Shown in pieces: positions 26,933 through 36,659 of a stretch of 64,000 nucleotides of DNA; within the stretch, counting starts at the first letter, position 1, and the number at the start of each line of letters is the position of its first letter. Source of the stretch: Sphaeramia orbicularis. Lineage: Eukaryota; Chordata; Actinopteri; Kurtiformes; Apogonidae. The stretch spans positions 13,242,369 through 13,306,368 of the forward strand of contig NC_043958.1 of assembly GCF_902148855.1 (NCBI RefSeq), read 5' to 3'. Made by a program: the position numbers and the translations under genes. The notes under the pieces were generated by a model. It was given only the letters and a program-made list of their open reading frames with translations. It was not told where the DNA came from and ran no database searches.

Positions 26933-27548
26933 CGGAAGCCGAGAACGGCCATGGTTTTACACATAATTTTTTGGTCATTATCTCGTGATAACGACTTAAT
27001 TAATTCGTTATCTCGAGATAACAAGCTCGTTTTCTCGTGATAACGACTTGATTATCTCGTTATCTCGAGATAACAAACTTTGTTACCTCGTGATAACGAC
27101 TTAATTAAATCGTTATCTCGAGATAACAAGATCGTTTTCTCGTGATAACGAGATAATTAAGTAGTTATCACGAGAAAACGAGCTTGTTATCTCGTGATAA
27201 CGAATTGATTAAGTCGTTATCACGAGGTAACACACTTTGTTATCTCGAGATAACGAGATAACTTATTCGTCGTTAACTCGAGATAACAAGTGTATTATCT
27301 CGTGATAACGACTTAACGACGAATAAATTATCTCGTTATCTCGAGATAACAAAGTGTGTTACCTCGTGATAACAACTTAATTCGTTATCTCGAGATAACA
27401 AAGAACGTTTTCTCGTGATAACGAGATAATTAAGTCGTTATCACGAGAAAACGAGCTTTGTTATCTCCAGATAATGAGTTAATTACGTCGTTATCACGAG
27501 ATAACGACCATAAAATTATGTATTAGCCATGGCCGTTCTCGGCTTCCG
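26933..27548. mobile_element. Foldback DNA element built of GTTATCTCGAGATAAC palindromes (616 bp)
   Basis: The ends are inverted repeats beginning CGGAAGCCGAGAACGG, followed by GCCATGG, each flanked by TA (931-932 and 549-550 of their kilobases), which suggests TA target choice. Inside are more than a dozen copies of the 16-bp palindrome GTTATCTCGAGATAAC or its variant GTTATCTCGTGATAAC, separated by spacers of about 6-26 bp. The right half reversed aligns with the left half for most of its length, so the whole element can fold into a long hairpin with many small cruciforms. There is no reading frame. It looks like a non-autonomous element, possibly mobilised by a Tc1/mariner-type transposase; the family is not known to me. 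Confidence 0.75.
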
Positions 27549-27843
27549 TACAAATCATATCAGACAATAACTTAAGCAGAAAACACACTGTAATACCTTA
27601 TATGTACTAATAAATACAATTTAATATGAGGAAAAAAACTGAAAAATGTAATAGGCTTCTACAGCCTTAAAATGTAAACATCTAACTTTTAGTGATGATG
27701 ATGATAATGATGATGAGCAGTAGATGGCAGTGTTGCTTAAGTTTTCCCATGATTGACCAACCAACGAATTCAACCATCTCATGTTCTTTCAGAAGAGAAC
27801 AGGGACAAAGTCTTGTTTATCAGATTTGTAGATTGATGATTTG
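27549..27843. other. Spacer between two foldback element copies
   Basis: About 295 bp of AT-rich sequence containing a short ATG/GAT trinucleotide run near 27,695. No gene is seen. Confidence 0.5.
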
Positions 27844-27845
27844 TA

Positions 27846-28000
27846 CGGAAGCCGAGAACGGCCATGGCTAATACATAATTTTATGGTCGTTATCTCGTGA
27901 TAACGACTTAATTATCTCGTTATCACGAGAAAACGATCTTTGTTATCTCGAGATAACGAATTAATTAAGTCGTTATCACGAGGTTACAAAGTTTGTTATC
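27846..28000. mobile_element. Truncated second copy of the foldback element
   Basis: It starts with the same CGGAAGCCGAGAACGG end after TA at 27844-27845 and keeps four or five of the GTTATC palindromes. It then stops at about 28,000, where TTGGCCCCTAGTGGCC begins. Its inner sequence is closer to the reversed right half of the first copy than to the left half (CCATGGCTAATACATAATTT). Confidence 0.8.
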
Positions 28001-28469
28001 TTGGCCCCTAGTGGCCAGTAGGGAGTGTCATACTGACATTAAAAAATTTCTCATCGAGCCGACAAATATATGCTGATACTCATAAGCTAACGCCAACAGG
28101 AAGTTAGCAATTTGCCTTTCAATGAAAAAGGCACACAAAATTCCAGTAGGAATGTTGTAGAGACATGAAACCAATGGCAAAATGTTTGTCTAATCCAGCT
28201 CTACGGAATCATGTGCTGACACACACATACCACTAGATGGTGCTATATCCCCGTGCTTTGACAGTGAGATTACTTTTTTGACTTTTCCCTCACCTAAAAA
28301 AACAAGCAAAACAACTTTACTGTCAAAGTTTCCACTCAAGAACATTTTAACAATGCGGAAAAAATAAAAAAAATTCAATAATAAATATATATGTACGTAT
28401 GTAGAAATTAATATATACAAAAAACTAGAATAAAAATGAGGGCATGATAAAAATGTGAATGGTACACTT

Positions 28470-28830
28470 ACACACAATACAGGGTTTTTCAAAATAAAAG
28501 CCTTGAATGTGGTAAATTATGAATTTTATGCTCAAATGTCTGCATAATTTCAAGTCACTCAAATAGATTGTGTCTCTCTCACATACACACACATTTAGTA
28601 GGGTTTTTCAAAATAAAAGCCTCATTAATATCTAAAATAATGAGTATTACATAACTTTTCTTCATTTTTATGACCAACCACTCAATTATTTGTACAATTT
28701 TAGTTCATTAAAAATTGTTTCTAACAGACACACACAATAGGGTTTTTCAAAATAAAAGCCTTAAATGTGGTAAAGTGCGAGTTTTACACTCAACTATTCA
28801 CACAATTTTAAGTCACTCCAACGGATTCTG

Positions 28831-28890
<60 letters not shown>

Positions 28891-29041
28891 CATGTTTTTT
28901 CAAAATAAAAGCCTCATTAAAAATGCAAAATGAGTATTTTGAGTGTTTGAGTATTATATAACTTTTCTTCATCTCTATGACCAACTCTTGACTGTTTGTA
29001 CAACTGTAGTTCATTAAAAATTATCTTTCCACAGACACACA
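28470..29041. repeat. Higher-order tandem repeat (A-B-A'-B')
   Basis: Four related units begin with GGGTTTTTCAAAATAAAAGC or a close variant at about 28,482, 28,601, 28,740 and 28,892. Units 1 and 3 share TTGAATGTGG-like and GTCACTC…GATT parts. Units 2 and 4 share CTCATTAA, TAACTTTTCTTCAT and GTTCATTAAAAATT. The array is therefore two copies of a dimer with a period of about 258 bp. Unit 3 has gained a CT/CA microsatellite (about 28,830-28,887) where unit 1 has only a short CTCTCACATACACAC seed. No reading frame is kept. Confidence 0.85.
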
Positions 29042-29796
29042 CGACGCACAACAAGGCCTGGCGGCCCCCCAGGCCTATAATGCACTGGGGGGAATCACTG
29101 GTTCTACTCTCATAGCACCTAGGTTAAGTTAGTCACTCAGTCCACTCTCATGTAAAAGAATGAGAACAACTGGGCGTCCTCCATCCTGGGCGTATTGTGT
29201 CACACAAACAATAATGCCTGCTTGTCGGTCACCGTTTACAGTGTCATTATCCTTTTTGAGCCTTCAGCTTCTTCTTCTTACTGCCACCTACTGGGCTGGA
29301 GGTGTAGTGCATTCCCATACAATATCAGCCTGATTTAAATAAATTGCCTGGAACTTTGGGTTGAGGTGGAAATGCGAGGGACACAGATTACCAGGACTTG
29401 TTTTACCTCGGTACATAAGTTCTTGGTAATAAAAGTTTCTGGTATTTTGGTGGAAAACTGACTATTTTCCACCCTGGTATTGTCACAGCCTGTCCCAGCT
29501 GTCACTACAAGTGATGTGCCTGAGGCCATGCAGACTGGCCGCACCCATCTCACTCCATTGACACTGATGCAATGGTTGTGGATGACAATAAGAACCAAAG
29601 AGTAAGAGGATAGCAATGTTGGAGATGAAGAACAGGCAAGGCTTGTTGCAGAACAGAGGGACTGAAGTCACTACACAGGCTATGGTTAAAAGAGTTGTTG
29701 CTCCAAACAGACTAAAATAGTATCAGCAGAAACTTTGTGTTGGTCTAGCTAGCTATGTTATCAATAAAAAGAGATGTGATCCTAACTAACAACATC
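29042..29796. other. Intergenic DNA before the tRNA cluster
   Basis: No gene is recognised in this stretch. Confidence 0.45.
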
Positions 29797-29868
29797 TCCT
29801 CGTTAGTATAGTGGTGAGTATCCCCGCCTGTCACGCGGGAGACCGGGGTTCGATTCCCCGACGGGGAG
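29797..29868 (+). tRNA. tRNA-Asp (GTC), copy 1
   Basis: The 72-base sequence folds as a canonical cloverleaf: acceptor stem TCCTCGT/ACGGGGA, D arm, anticodon GTC at 29830-29832 in the CCTGTCACGC loop, and a T arm with GGTTCGATTCC (B box). A T-run of 12 or more at about 29,879 can act as the RNA polymerase III terminator. It is identical to copies 2 and 3. Confidence 0.97.
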
Positions 29869-30326
29869 TGTATACACCTTTTTTTTTTTTTCTTCTTGGC
29901 CCTTCAACATTAACATTTTTGCAGTTTGCAACAAGTCTGTCAGAAAAATTCTGTTATTATAATTTGCCTTAATTAAAAATAAATGACCCCTTGTCACTAA
30001 GTAAAACACTAACACTAAGTCTATGGGCATTCTTATTGAAAGAAAGACATCACAACTTCCTGATTATTTATGGAGCAATAACAATGGTTAAAAGCAAAAC
30101 AAAAGAAAAACACACGTTTTTGTGCTACTATGGCAGAAACGGTCAGAACTAACAAAGTGTGCAAATTAATGGAATTAATTTTAAGTACTATCATACAGGG
30201 GAAGTGTTTATTATTAGTTTATAGTTGCTGCAGATTTGCAGCTGAAATTGGTTCAAATATTGAAGAATAGATTTCTTAAATTATTTTCCAAAAAGTAAAG
30301 ATTATGACAAAGATGAAAAGGAGTGT

Positions 30327-30397
30327 TGCATTGGCCGGGAATCGAACCCGGGCCTCCCGCGTGGCAGGCGAGAATTCTACCACTGAACCACCAATGC
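30327..30397 (-). tRNA. tRNA-Gly (GCC), copy 1
   Basis: Read on the minus strand it starts GCATTGGTGGTTCAGTGGTA, has anticodon GCC in the CTGCCAC loop, a T arm with GGTTCGATTCC, and a discriminator A. It is 71 bases, as usual for this tRNA. The minus-strand downstream flank has only a short T4 run. Confidence 0.97.
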
Positions 30398-30749
30398 TCA
30401 CATGCTAACCATTATTGCCAGCCGAAACAAAAATGGTATTAGTCACAACATACCATACATACATTCACTTCTTGAACGGGCAAGTCTGTGAGAGGTACAT
30501 TGAGGTTGCTTGGGCTTATCCCAACTACTAAAGGACAAAGCAGGGTATACCCTAGACATGTCACCAGTTCAGCGTAGGACAACATAAAACACAAACATAA
30601 ATGCTGTTCAGAAACAAATAAAGGAAATCTTTCCCGCAGCATTCTATTTCACTTCCCCAAAAAATTACCTTGAACGCTGTGAAACCCTGTGTCGTACTGG
30701 CTACAGTGTGGTGTCTTCAAAATGACAGCTAAAGGAAACCATTCTCATC

Positions 30750-30821
30750 TCCTCGTTAGTATAGTGGTGAGTATCCCCGCCTGTCACGCGGGAGACCGGG
30801 GTTCGATTCCCCGACGGGGAG
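30750..30821 (+). tRNA. tRNA-Asp (GTC), copy 2
   Basis: Identical 72-base tRNA-Asp sequence with anticodon GTC. A T-run follows about 12 bases after the 3' end. The upstream 80 bases (GTACTGGCTACAGTGTGGTG) are shared with copy 3, showing a segmental duplication. Confidence 0.97.
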
Positions 30822-31318
30822 TACACATACCTTTTTTTTCTCCCGTGCAACATGAACCATCTCACAGTTTCTCTTTACTTTGCCAAAGGTTTGCCAGAAA
30901 ACATTTTGTTATTTTAATTTATGAGCCTATCTACTTCCACCCCCCAAGCCCCCGACTCCTACACACCCATACTATTCCACATACTTCATCCCCTCCCCCC
31001 TCACTCTCATGCAGCATCTCTCCTCCTCCACCCCTGAAGACAACAGCACCCTTAACATGACAATGCTGACCTGACGGTCTTCTATTACTGAAATACAAAA
31101 GCTGTTCAGAAACAGATACAGGAAATCTTTTATGCAACATTCCATTAAACGCACCTGCTTCTGGACATAAACCTATTTCCACTATGCACTTTTGTGCTAT
31201 TTATGCACATTCATATTCATGAAAAATTCTATCTTCCCTTGAACTCTGTGAAACTCTGTGTTGTACTGGCTACAGTGTGGTGTCTTTAAAAACACAGCTC
31301 AAGGCAAGTACTCCTATC

Positions 31319-31390
31319 TCCTCGTTAGTATAGTGGTGAGTATCCCCGCCTGTCACGCGGGAGACCGGGGTTCGATTCCCCGACGGGGAG
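31319..31390 (+). tRNA. tRNA-Asp (GTC), copy 3
   Basis: Identical tRNA-Asp body. The upstream flank is about 85 percent like that of copy 2, and a T9 terminator run follows. Confidence 0.97.
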
Positions 31391-31494
31391 TACACATAAC
31401 TTTTTTTTTTCCCTCCCCCCTTACACATACTCCCCTTACATACCACAGCAAGCTAATGCTAAGTTAGCAGTGGAGAAGCTATACTGCCTGATCA

Positions 31495-31656
31495 GCAGAC
31501 AGTTACACACAAATGTACCCAAACAATGGAACATATCCTCAGAGAATGTGCGTTGGGCCCACACGGCTCCAACAAAGACCTTCTGGAAGCAACACAAACT
31601 CCCCTACTGTGGTCCAGTGGTGAACTGATAAGATATGATTTTTTTATTAATTAACT
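31495..31656 (+). mobile_element. LINE ORF2 C-terminal fragment
   Basis: The frame at about 31,513-31,656 reads CTQTMEHILREC followed by a short tail and a stop. The pattern C-X4-6-H-X4-C is the C-terminal zinc knuckle of several fish non-LTR retrotransposons. Nothing upstream continues the reverse transcriptase, so this is a short dead fragment between tRNA genes. Confidence 0.6.
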
Positions 31657-31675
31657 TGATTCTAAGAAAACTATT

Positions 31676-31748
31676 TGCCCCGTGTGAGGCTCGAACTCAC
31701 GACCTTCAGATTATGAGACTGACGCGCTGCCTACTGCGCCAACGAGGC
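31676..31748 (-). tRNA. Elongator tRNA-Met (CAT), copy 1
   Basis: Read on the minus strand it begins GCCTCGTTGGCGCAGTAGGC, carries anticodon CAT in the TCTCATAATC loop, and ends GGGGCA. The sequence matches vertebrate elongator tRNA-Met, not the initiator. The T arm is GAGTTCGAGCCTC. Confidence 0.96.
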
Positions 31749-31797
31749 CTGAAATAAGAAAGAAATTGATAGAAAAAAGAAAGACAGACCTTACCAT

Positions 31798-31801
31798 TTA
31801 G

Positions 31802-31839
<38 letters not shown>

Positions 31840-32243
31840 AAAGAAAAAATATATATAAATGATAAAGCTTCTTTGTGACATCAAGATGAGGTCAGATAAT
31901 ATTGCAAATGTAAGAGAAGTATTGTAAGCCCAAATTTGTGAACCAAACATATATTTCCTGATAGAACTGCACATACAAAACAGAGGGTTATTCATACTTA
32001 TGCCATAACATGGCCACAATCCTGAACTGCTCCCCGAGGAGCATTGGAGAAGGTTATTCACCACATGTATCTCATCCCAGAGCATGGGGTTCGGAGCCTG
32101 ATAATCCAGCAGACGACCCATCTCCTCCAGTATCTCAGCCTGGTATGCATACAGCAGTGTGACAGCGTTGATGAAGCACACTGACTGTACTTGTACATTC
32201 TCTGGTAAATTGATGCGGTGAGGCGATCCCACTTACTGGGCAA
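31798..32243 (-). mobile_element. Gag-like retroelement fossil, possibly DIRS-type
   Basis: A minus-strand coding remnant of about 60-70 residues (including LLYAYQAEILEEMGRLLDYQ and PNPMLWDEIHVVNNLL) resembles the gag-like proteins of fish DIRS-type elements that are often labelled LAP2alpha-like. The assignment rests on memory of that family and is uncertain. The copy is a broken fragment without polymerase, recombinase or terminal repeats, and it ends next to a poly(A) tract at 31,810-31,837. Its age cannot be judged. Confidence 0.4.
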
Positions 32244-32567
32244 AGAAATGCTAGGGGACCCTGGGAGTGATTTTCATTTGGGGTGGAGGTGGTGAGCCAC
32301 TGAAGGCTTCACAGCTGGGGGTTCGGCCTGCCCCAGCTCACTCATTCCCTGAACCTCCAATGTACAGCCCTGGTAGGTGCATTTTTGAAAAAGGAAAATA
32401 TATTTTTGATTTACAAAACTTCACTTGTGCTTACAATATTTCCTGTACGTTTATAATCTGGCCTCATCCTGACGCCATACTTCTTACATTTTTTCATATT
32501 GAAAGAAAACATTTGTTAATTTTATCTTCCAAAAAGTAAAGATTATGACGAAGATGAAAAGGACTGT

Positions 32568-32638
32568 TGCATTGGCCGGGAATCGAACCCGGGCCTCCCG
32601 CGTGGCAGGCGAGAATTCTACCACTGAACCACCAATGC
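32568..32638 (-). tRNA. tRNA-Gly (GCC), copy 2
   Basis: Identical to copy 1 over 71 bases. The 45 bases on its low-coordinate side (AAAAAGTAAAGATTATGACR) are also shared with copy 1, so the duplicated block includes the downstream flank. Confidence 0.97.
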
Positions 32639-32680
32639 TCCCATGTAAACTTCATTCACCCATAACACTGAAACCACGTG

Positions 32681-32880
32681 CTCCTAAACGCCAGTAAGAT
32701 TACAGAGATTGTGACTGACTTCCGCAGGTCTCCCCCACAATGCATGCCAGTGAACATCCAGCGCTTAGAGATTGAGACTGTGGCCAAAATTAAGTACCTG
32801 GGTGATCACCTCAACAATAAACTATACTGAATAGGCAATACAGACGCCCCGTTGAAGAAGGGCCAGGGCTGGAGTGACAT
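32681..32880 (+). mobile_element. LINE reverse transcriptase fragment
   Basis: The plus strand reads LLNASKITEIVTDFRRSPPQ then MPVNIQRLEIETVAKIKYLG and DHLNNKL. These are the thumb-region motifs (N-x-SKT-E-x-V-x-DFRR … KFLG) of L2/Rex-group fish LINEs. A stop follows and the rest of the element is missing. Confidence 0.7.
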
Positions 32881-32939
32881 ATACACCATTTTTAAACAAA
32901 ACATATGAGGGGCCGTATGAGACATAATTCAGAAGTAGC

Positions 32940-33295
32940 ATTCACGCACGCATGTTGAATGCACTCACACGCACATGTAAAAATGCACACATACACTCAC
33001 AAACATTTGTGAAAACGCACACACACACGTGAAATGTATTCACACAAACGTGAAAATGCACACACACACACGTGAAATGCATTCACACACACGTGAAAAT
33101 GCCCACACACACACACACGTGAAAATGCACACACACACGTGAAAATGCCCACACACACACACGTGAGAACTCACACACGTGAAAATGCACACACGTGAAA
33201 ACACATACACACACGTGAAATGCATTCACACACATATAAAAACGCACACACACACATATGAAATGCATTCACACACACGTGTGAAACACTTTCTC
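32940..33295. repeat. CA-rich minisatellite with repeated CACGTG
   Basis: Units of 16-30 bp of the form (AC)n-GTGAAAATGC or (AC)n-GTGAAATGCATTC are repeated about 15 times. About ten of them contain the E-box palindrome CACGTG. Unit length varies through the CA part. Confidence 0.9.
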
Positions 33296-33309
33296 AAACA
33301 TATATTTTT

Positions 33310-33381
33310 CACTTGAACAGGAAGGCATTTCACTTGAACAAGAAGGCATCTCAGTTGAACAGGAAGGCATTTCACTTGAAG
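33310..33381. repeat. 21-bp tandem repeat, about 3.4 copies
   Basis: The unit is TTCACTTGAACAGGAAGGCA plus T, with single-base variants between copies. It translates on the minus strand as a repeating MPSCSSE-type heptad, but no wider gene context supports coding. Confidence 0.85.
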
Positions 33382-33411
33382 CAGCGATACTGACAGCTCT
33401 GGCAAATAGGT

Positions 33412-33625
33412 CTACAGACGGCCAGCATTCCACTACTTTGACACAGTTGGTCAGACCCATAGACAACCACCTAACAAGGCTTTTTACCTCACATCAAGCT
33501 GGCACAGCTCCGGAGCACCCCAGGGATCTCCTTCTACCTTAATCTGCAGATATGCCTGGATGTTGCTAGGTGGTTGTCTACGGGTCCGACTGACTAACTG
33601 TGTTGTAGAAGTCGGTTGCTGGACT
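33412..33625. repeat. Imperfect inverted repeat with arms of about 60 bp
   Basis: The arm near 33,417-33,478 (GACCCATAGACAACCACCTA) is matched in reverse by 33,562-33,622 (TAGGTGGTTGTCTACGGGTC), with an 80-90 bp loop. The arms also share the GACACAGTTGGTCAG/CTGACTAACTGTGTT portion. It may be the remains of a foldback insertion. Confidence 0.6.
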
Positions 33626-34290
33626 TCAGTGTCCAATCGCGGAATATTCAAAACGTTGTAAAATGGTGTAGTGCTGTGTCCCATGTTGCAACAACAGAAA
33701 TGATGTACATAAAACACTAATTTCCACTTTCCTCCGACAAAAAGAAGAGAAGATGGCTGAAGTTGGATCTCAAATGATGAATACAGTTTAGTGTAGGCTA
33801 GCATCTGTAGCTTACGTTAGCTACTAGTACTAGTGCTAAATATTAGCTTATATAACGTGACCTGTCTATATGTAACTTTAAAGCAACGAAACCCACGCAC
33901 ATGCACCCACCCACCAGTGAAATGCATGCGCGTGCACCCCCCCATTACCCCCCAACATCAACAGATGAATTCCACAGGACACACTGACTGTATCCAATGG
34001 TTCAATAAATCAATCGTTAAGGAATATGACATGCTTTTTTCATGAAGGACATAAACAATATTTAGCTTTTATTCTTATAGACCGTATTGAAAAAGAAATT
34101 CAGGTTCTCAGGAAAATTGCCGCTTATCAATTAATCGTTACTCGATCGATAAGGTCAACCAACTAATGATTAATGAATTAATCGATAATTTGCATCCCAA
34201 GTGTGAATGGTAATTCTGAATAATGTCCCATACGGCCCCTCATAGAAACGTGTGATAAATTCATAGCCAATATGGGAAAAAAAAAGGTGT

Positions 34291-34361
34291 TGCATTGGCC
34301 GGGAATCGAACCCGGGCCTCCCGCGTGGCAGGCGAGAATTCTACCACTGAACCACCAATGC
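34291..34361 (-). tRNA. tRNA-Gly (GCC), copy 3
   Basis: Identical 71-base tRNA-Gly. Its flanks are unlike those of copies 1 and 2. On the minus strand a T9 terminator run follows at once (A9 on the plus strand near 34,277-34,285). Confidence 0.97.
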
Positions 34362-35001
34362 TCACATGACCAGAATTTCTACCAGGAAGGAAAAGCGTTA
34401 TCAGACACAACATTCCAGAGCACTCAAACAATCATGGGGGTTGCCAGGTTTTATCCCAGCTGCCAAAAAATAAAGGCAAGGTATACCCTGGATGTGGGTA
34501 TACTCTGTGTTTTTTCAGATCAACTTATTTGTCAACAAAGTCGAAGTGGAGTCGACAACTCATATGATGACATCATCCCATTGACAGCGGAGGAACAACA
34601 CAGACACACGCCGTTCCCCAATGAGCAATTTGTACTAAAGTTCACTGGAACATTAACAACATACAGTAAAAAGCAGAAAAAAAACTTATAAGTCACAAGC
34701 ATCAACAGTCCTCAGACATTTTTACCAAAACATAGGCTAACACCTTGAATTTTCTTCTAAAATTAAGTGAACAATATAAAGTGGGGAAAGGTTAAGACAG
34801 CGGCAGCCATACTTATCCACTACAACACTAACTTTTCCAAAATACAGTGTTAATGTATTGATACCTCAAAAACTAATAGTGTATTTAACATTACTGCCAT
34901 GCACAAATGTATTTGTCTGACAATTTTCTCCCAGAAAATTGTTGCAATAGTATTTCACTGTCCAGAATAAATAAATAAATAATAATTTAAAAAAAATTAA
35001 C

Positions 35002-35074
35002 CGCCCAACGTGGGGCTCGAACCCACGACCCTGAGATTAAGAGTCTCATGCTCTACCGACTGAGCTAGCCGGGC
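35002..35074 (-). tRNA. tRNA-Lys (CTT)
   Basis: Minus-strand sequence GCCCGGCTAGCTCAGTCGGT, anticodon CTT in the ACTCTTAATC loop, T arm GGGTTCGAGCCCC, discriminator G. It is the standard vertebrate tRNA-Lys-CTT of 73 bases. A minus-strand T8 run follows. Confidence 0.97.
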
Positions 35075-35352
35075 TTGTTCAATGAGAACCTGACTGGATA
35101 TTATGTACTGAAATATAACCTCTCCAACACAATACATGAAAATTATGCTAAAATACTATTTCTCACATCAACCTATATCATTACTTCAAATGAATCCTGA
35201 GACGACTCTTTACATGGATAACAAGTCTTTGTCACATATGCACATACGCAAATAATACATGAAGTACAAGCGGCAAATGACTTTCGCAATTTAAAGGTAA
35301 AAACGTCTGGGGGAAAAAAGTAAATTTAGGACTGAATAAACAGCAAAACACA

Positions 35353-35425
35353 TGCCCCGTGTGAGGCTCGAACTCACGACCTTCAGATTATGAGACTGAC
35401 GCGCTGCCTACTGCGCCAACGAGGC
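35353..35425 (-). tRNA. Elongator tRNA-Met (CAT), copy 2
   Basis: Identical to copy 1 over the whole 73 bases, with unlike flanks. It is the last member of the nine-gene cluster. Confidence 0.96.
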
Positions 35426-36257
35426 TACGAAGCCTGAAAAACCCGGAAGTGGATATAACGGTGCTGATACAACACAAGGGAACATGACACCATTCGAATC
35501 CATATGTACATGCCCTGTTACCATAGCACTCAGAATTTGAAAATAAATTAAATAGGGGGCATAAAACAAAATAAAAATCATTCATCAAAATTGCTTCGTA
35601 TTAATGAATCAGTTACAGAGTTACCGGCTCCGGTTCTCATGCCAGCTGCTTGTAGATGCTGTGAGCTGTACTGTCCACTGGAGGGCAGCAGACTGCTGCA
35701 GAACCTCTGCACATGGCCTGCTCATACCAAACACACACTTCCGTCACCGATGCCACTTGCTTCTTCCACTACCACAAGCTTCACATGATTTCCTCCAATT
35801 TGGATTAAATTAATCTTGTGGTCCACAACTCACATAACTAACGCTGGCGTGAAACCAAAGTGAAACTACATACTTTCACCGTCCAACTCCCGGGTCTGTT
35901 CCTCTGTTCTACAGCAGATCATACAGGACATTTCCACAACTTCTGACCTGGATCCACTGGACACACAAATGCTGGGCTCCATGTGTTTGTCATCCCCCTT
36001 TTCGGTGCCCCAGCTCATGGGTACGTTCGCGAATTCTGAGCCTGCCGACAGTTCGGTTCAGTTGAACGTTAATGCCAGTTGACCCCCCCCCCCCCCCCCC
36101 ATCAGATCGCACCCTGCACATAACCTTGTAATTAAAGTGCACAAACCTACACCTCTGACCACTATAAAATATCTGGACGTTTTCATCTTTAACATTTTAC
36201 TAATTACATTAGCAAATAAAAAACTAAAATGATTAATTTGCGCCACTTTTTTTTTTT
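35426..36257. other. Intergenic DNA after the tRNA cluster
   Basis: No gene is recognised. An 18-base poly(C) tract lies at 36,083-36,100. Confidence 0.45.
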
Positions 36258-36655
36258 TAGCTAACTGGACGCAGAACACCTGCGTCACTACACTTAACTG
36301 AAGTTAGCTTTAATTAGCACACACCCAAACTAAAAAGTACACTTAAAAAACACTCACTAACAAATGGTTTGTAAACAATATGGTAATAAATGTGCATGTA
36401 ACTCACCAGTTGGTCGCATTAATTTTGTAGACTTCATTTCACAGTGAGTGCGCATCTGTTTTTTTGTTTTTTTTTTTAGGCCAGTTGGATGCGGCCCACC
36501 TGCGTCACTACGCTTAACGCAAGTTCACTTCTATTCAAATCCAAACTAAGCTACACTTGAATAATAACCAGTCCCAAATGTGTAGTAAATGATATGGTAT
36601 TAACCGTGCATGTTACTCACCAGTTGTGTTGCATTAATTCTGCTGACCGGAAGTG
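36258..36655 (-). repeat. Two tandem diverged modules (period about 220 bp) with donor-like ends
   Basis: Copies at about 36,258-36,430 and 36,470-36,650 share T-run, ACTGGACGC-like, CACCTGCGTCACTAC, TGCATGTWACTCACCAGTTG and GCATTAATT blocks in order. Read on the minus strand each has CAACTG before GTGAGT, a good splice donor, at 36,401-36,406 and 36,615-36,620. Next to the second copy is a perfect ETS site ACCGGAAGTG at 36,646-36,655. Together they resemble duplicated minus-strand first exons. No coding frame was identified. Confidence 0.5.
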
Positions 36656-36659
36656 GAAG

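Noticed and set aside
29056-29090. GC-rich inverted GGCCTGG/CCAGGCC pair
   Set aside because: Too short to call a terminator or an RNA gene in a vertebrate genome.
29803-31467. Frames containing VSIPACHAGDRGSIPRRGVH
   Set aside because: This peptide is the translation of the tRNA-Asp gene, a common false gene call.
33040-33466. Minus-strand frames with repeated Cys/Val or MPSCSSE heptads
   Set aside because: They come from the CA minisatellite and the 21-bp repeat. There is no start context, exon border or known protein.
34272-34691. Frame beginning with a WPGIEPGPPAWQARILPLNH peptide
   Set aside because: Its start is the reversed tRNA-Gly gene, and the rest has no similarity that I recognise.
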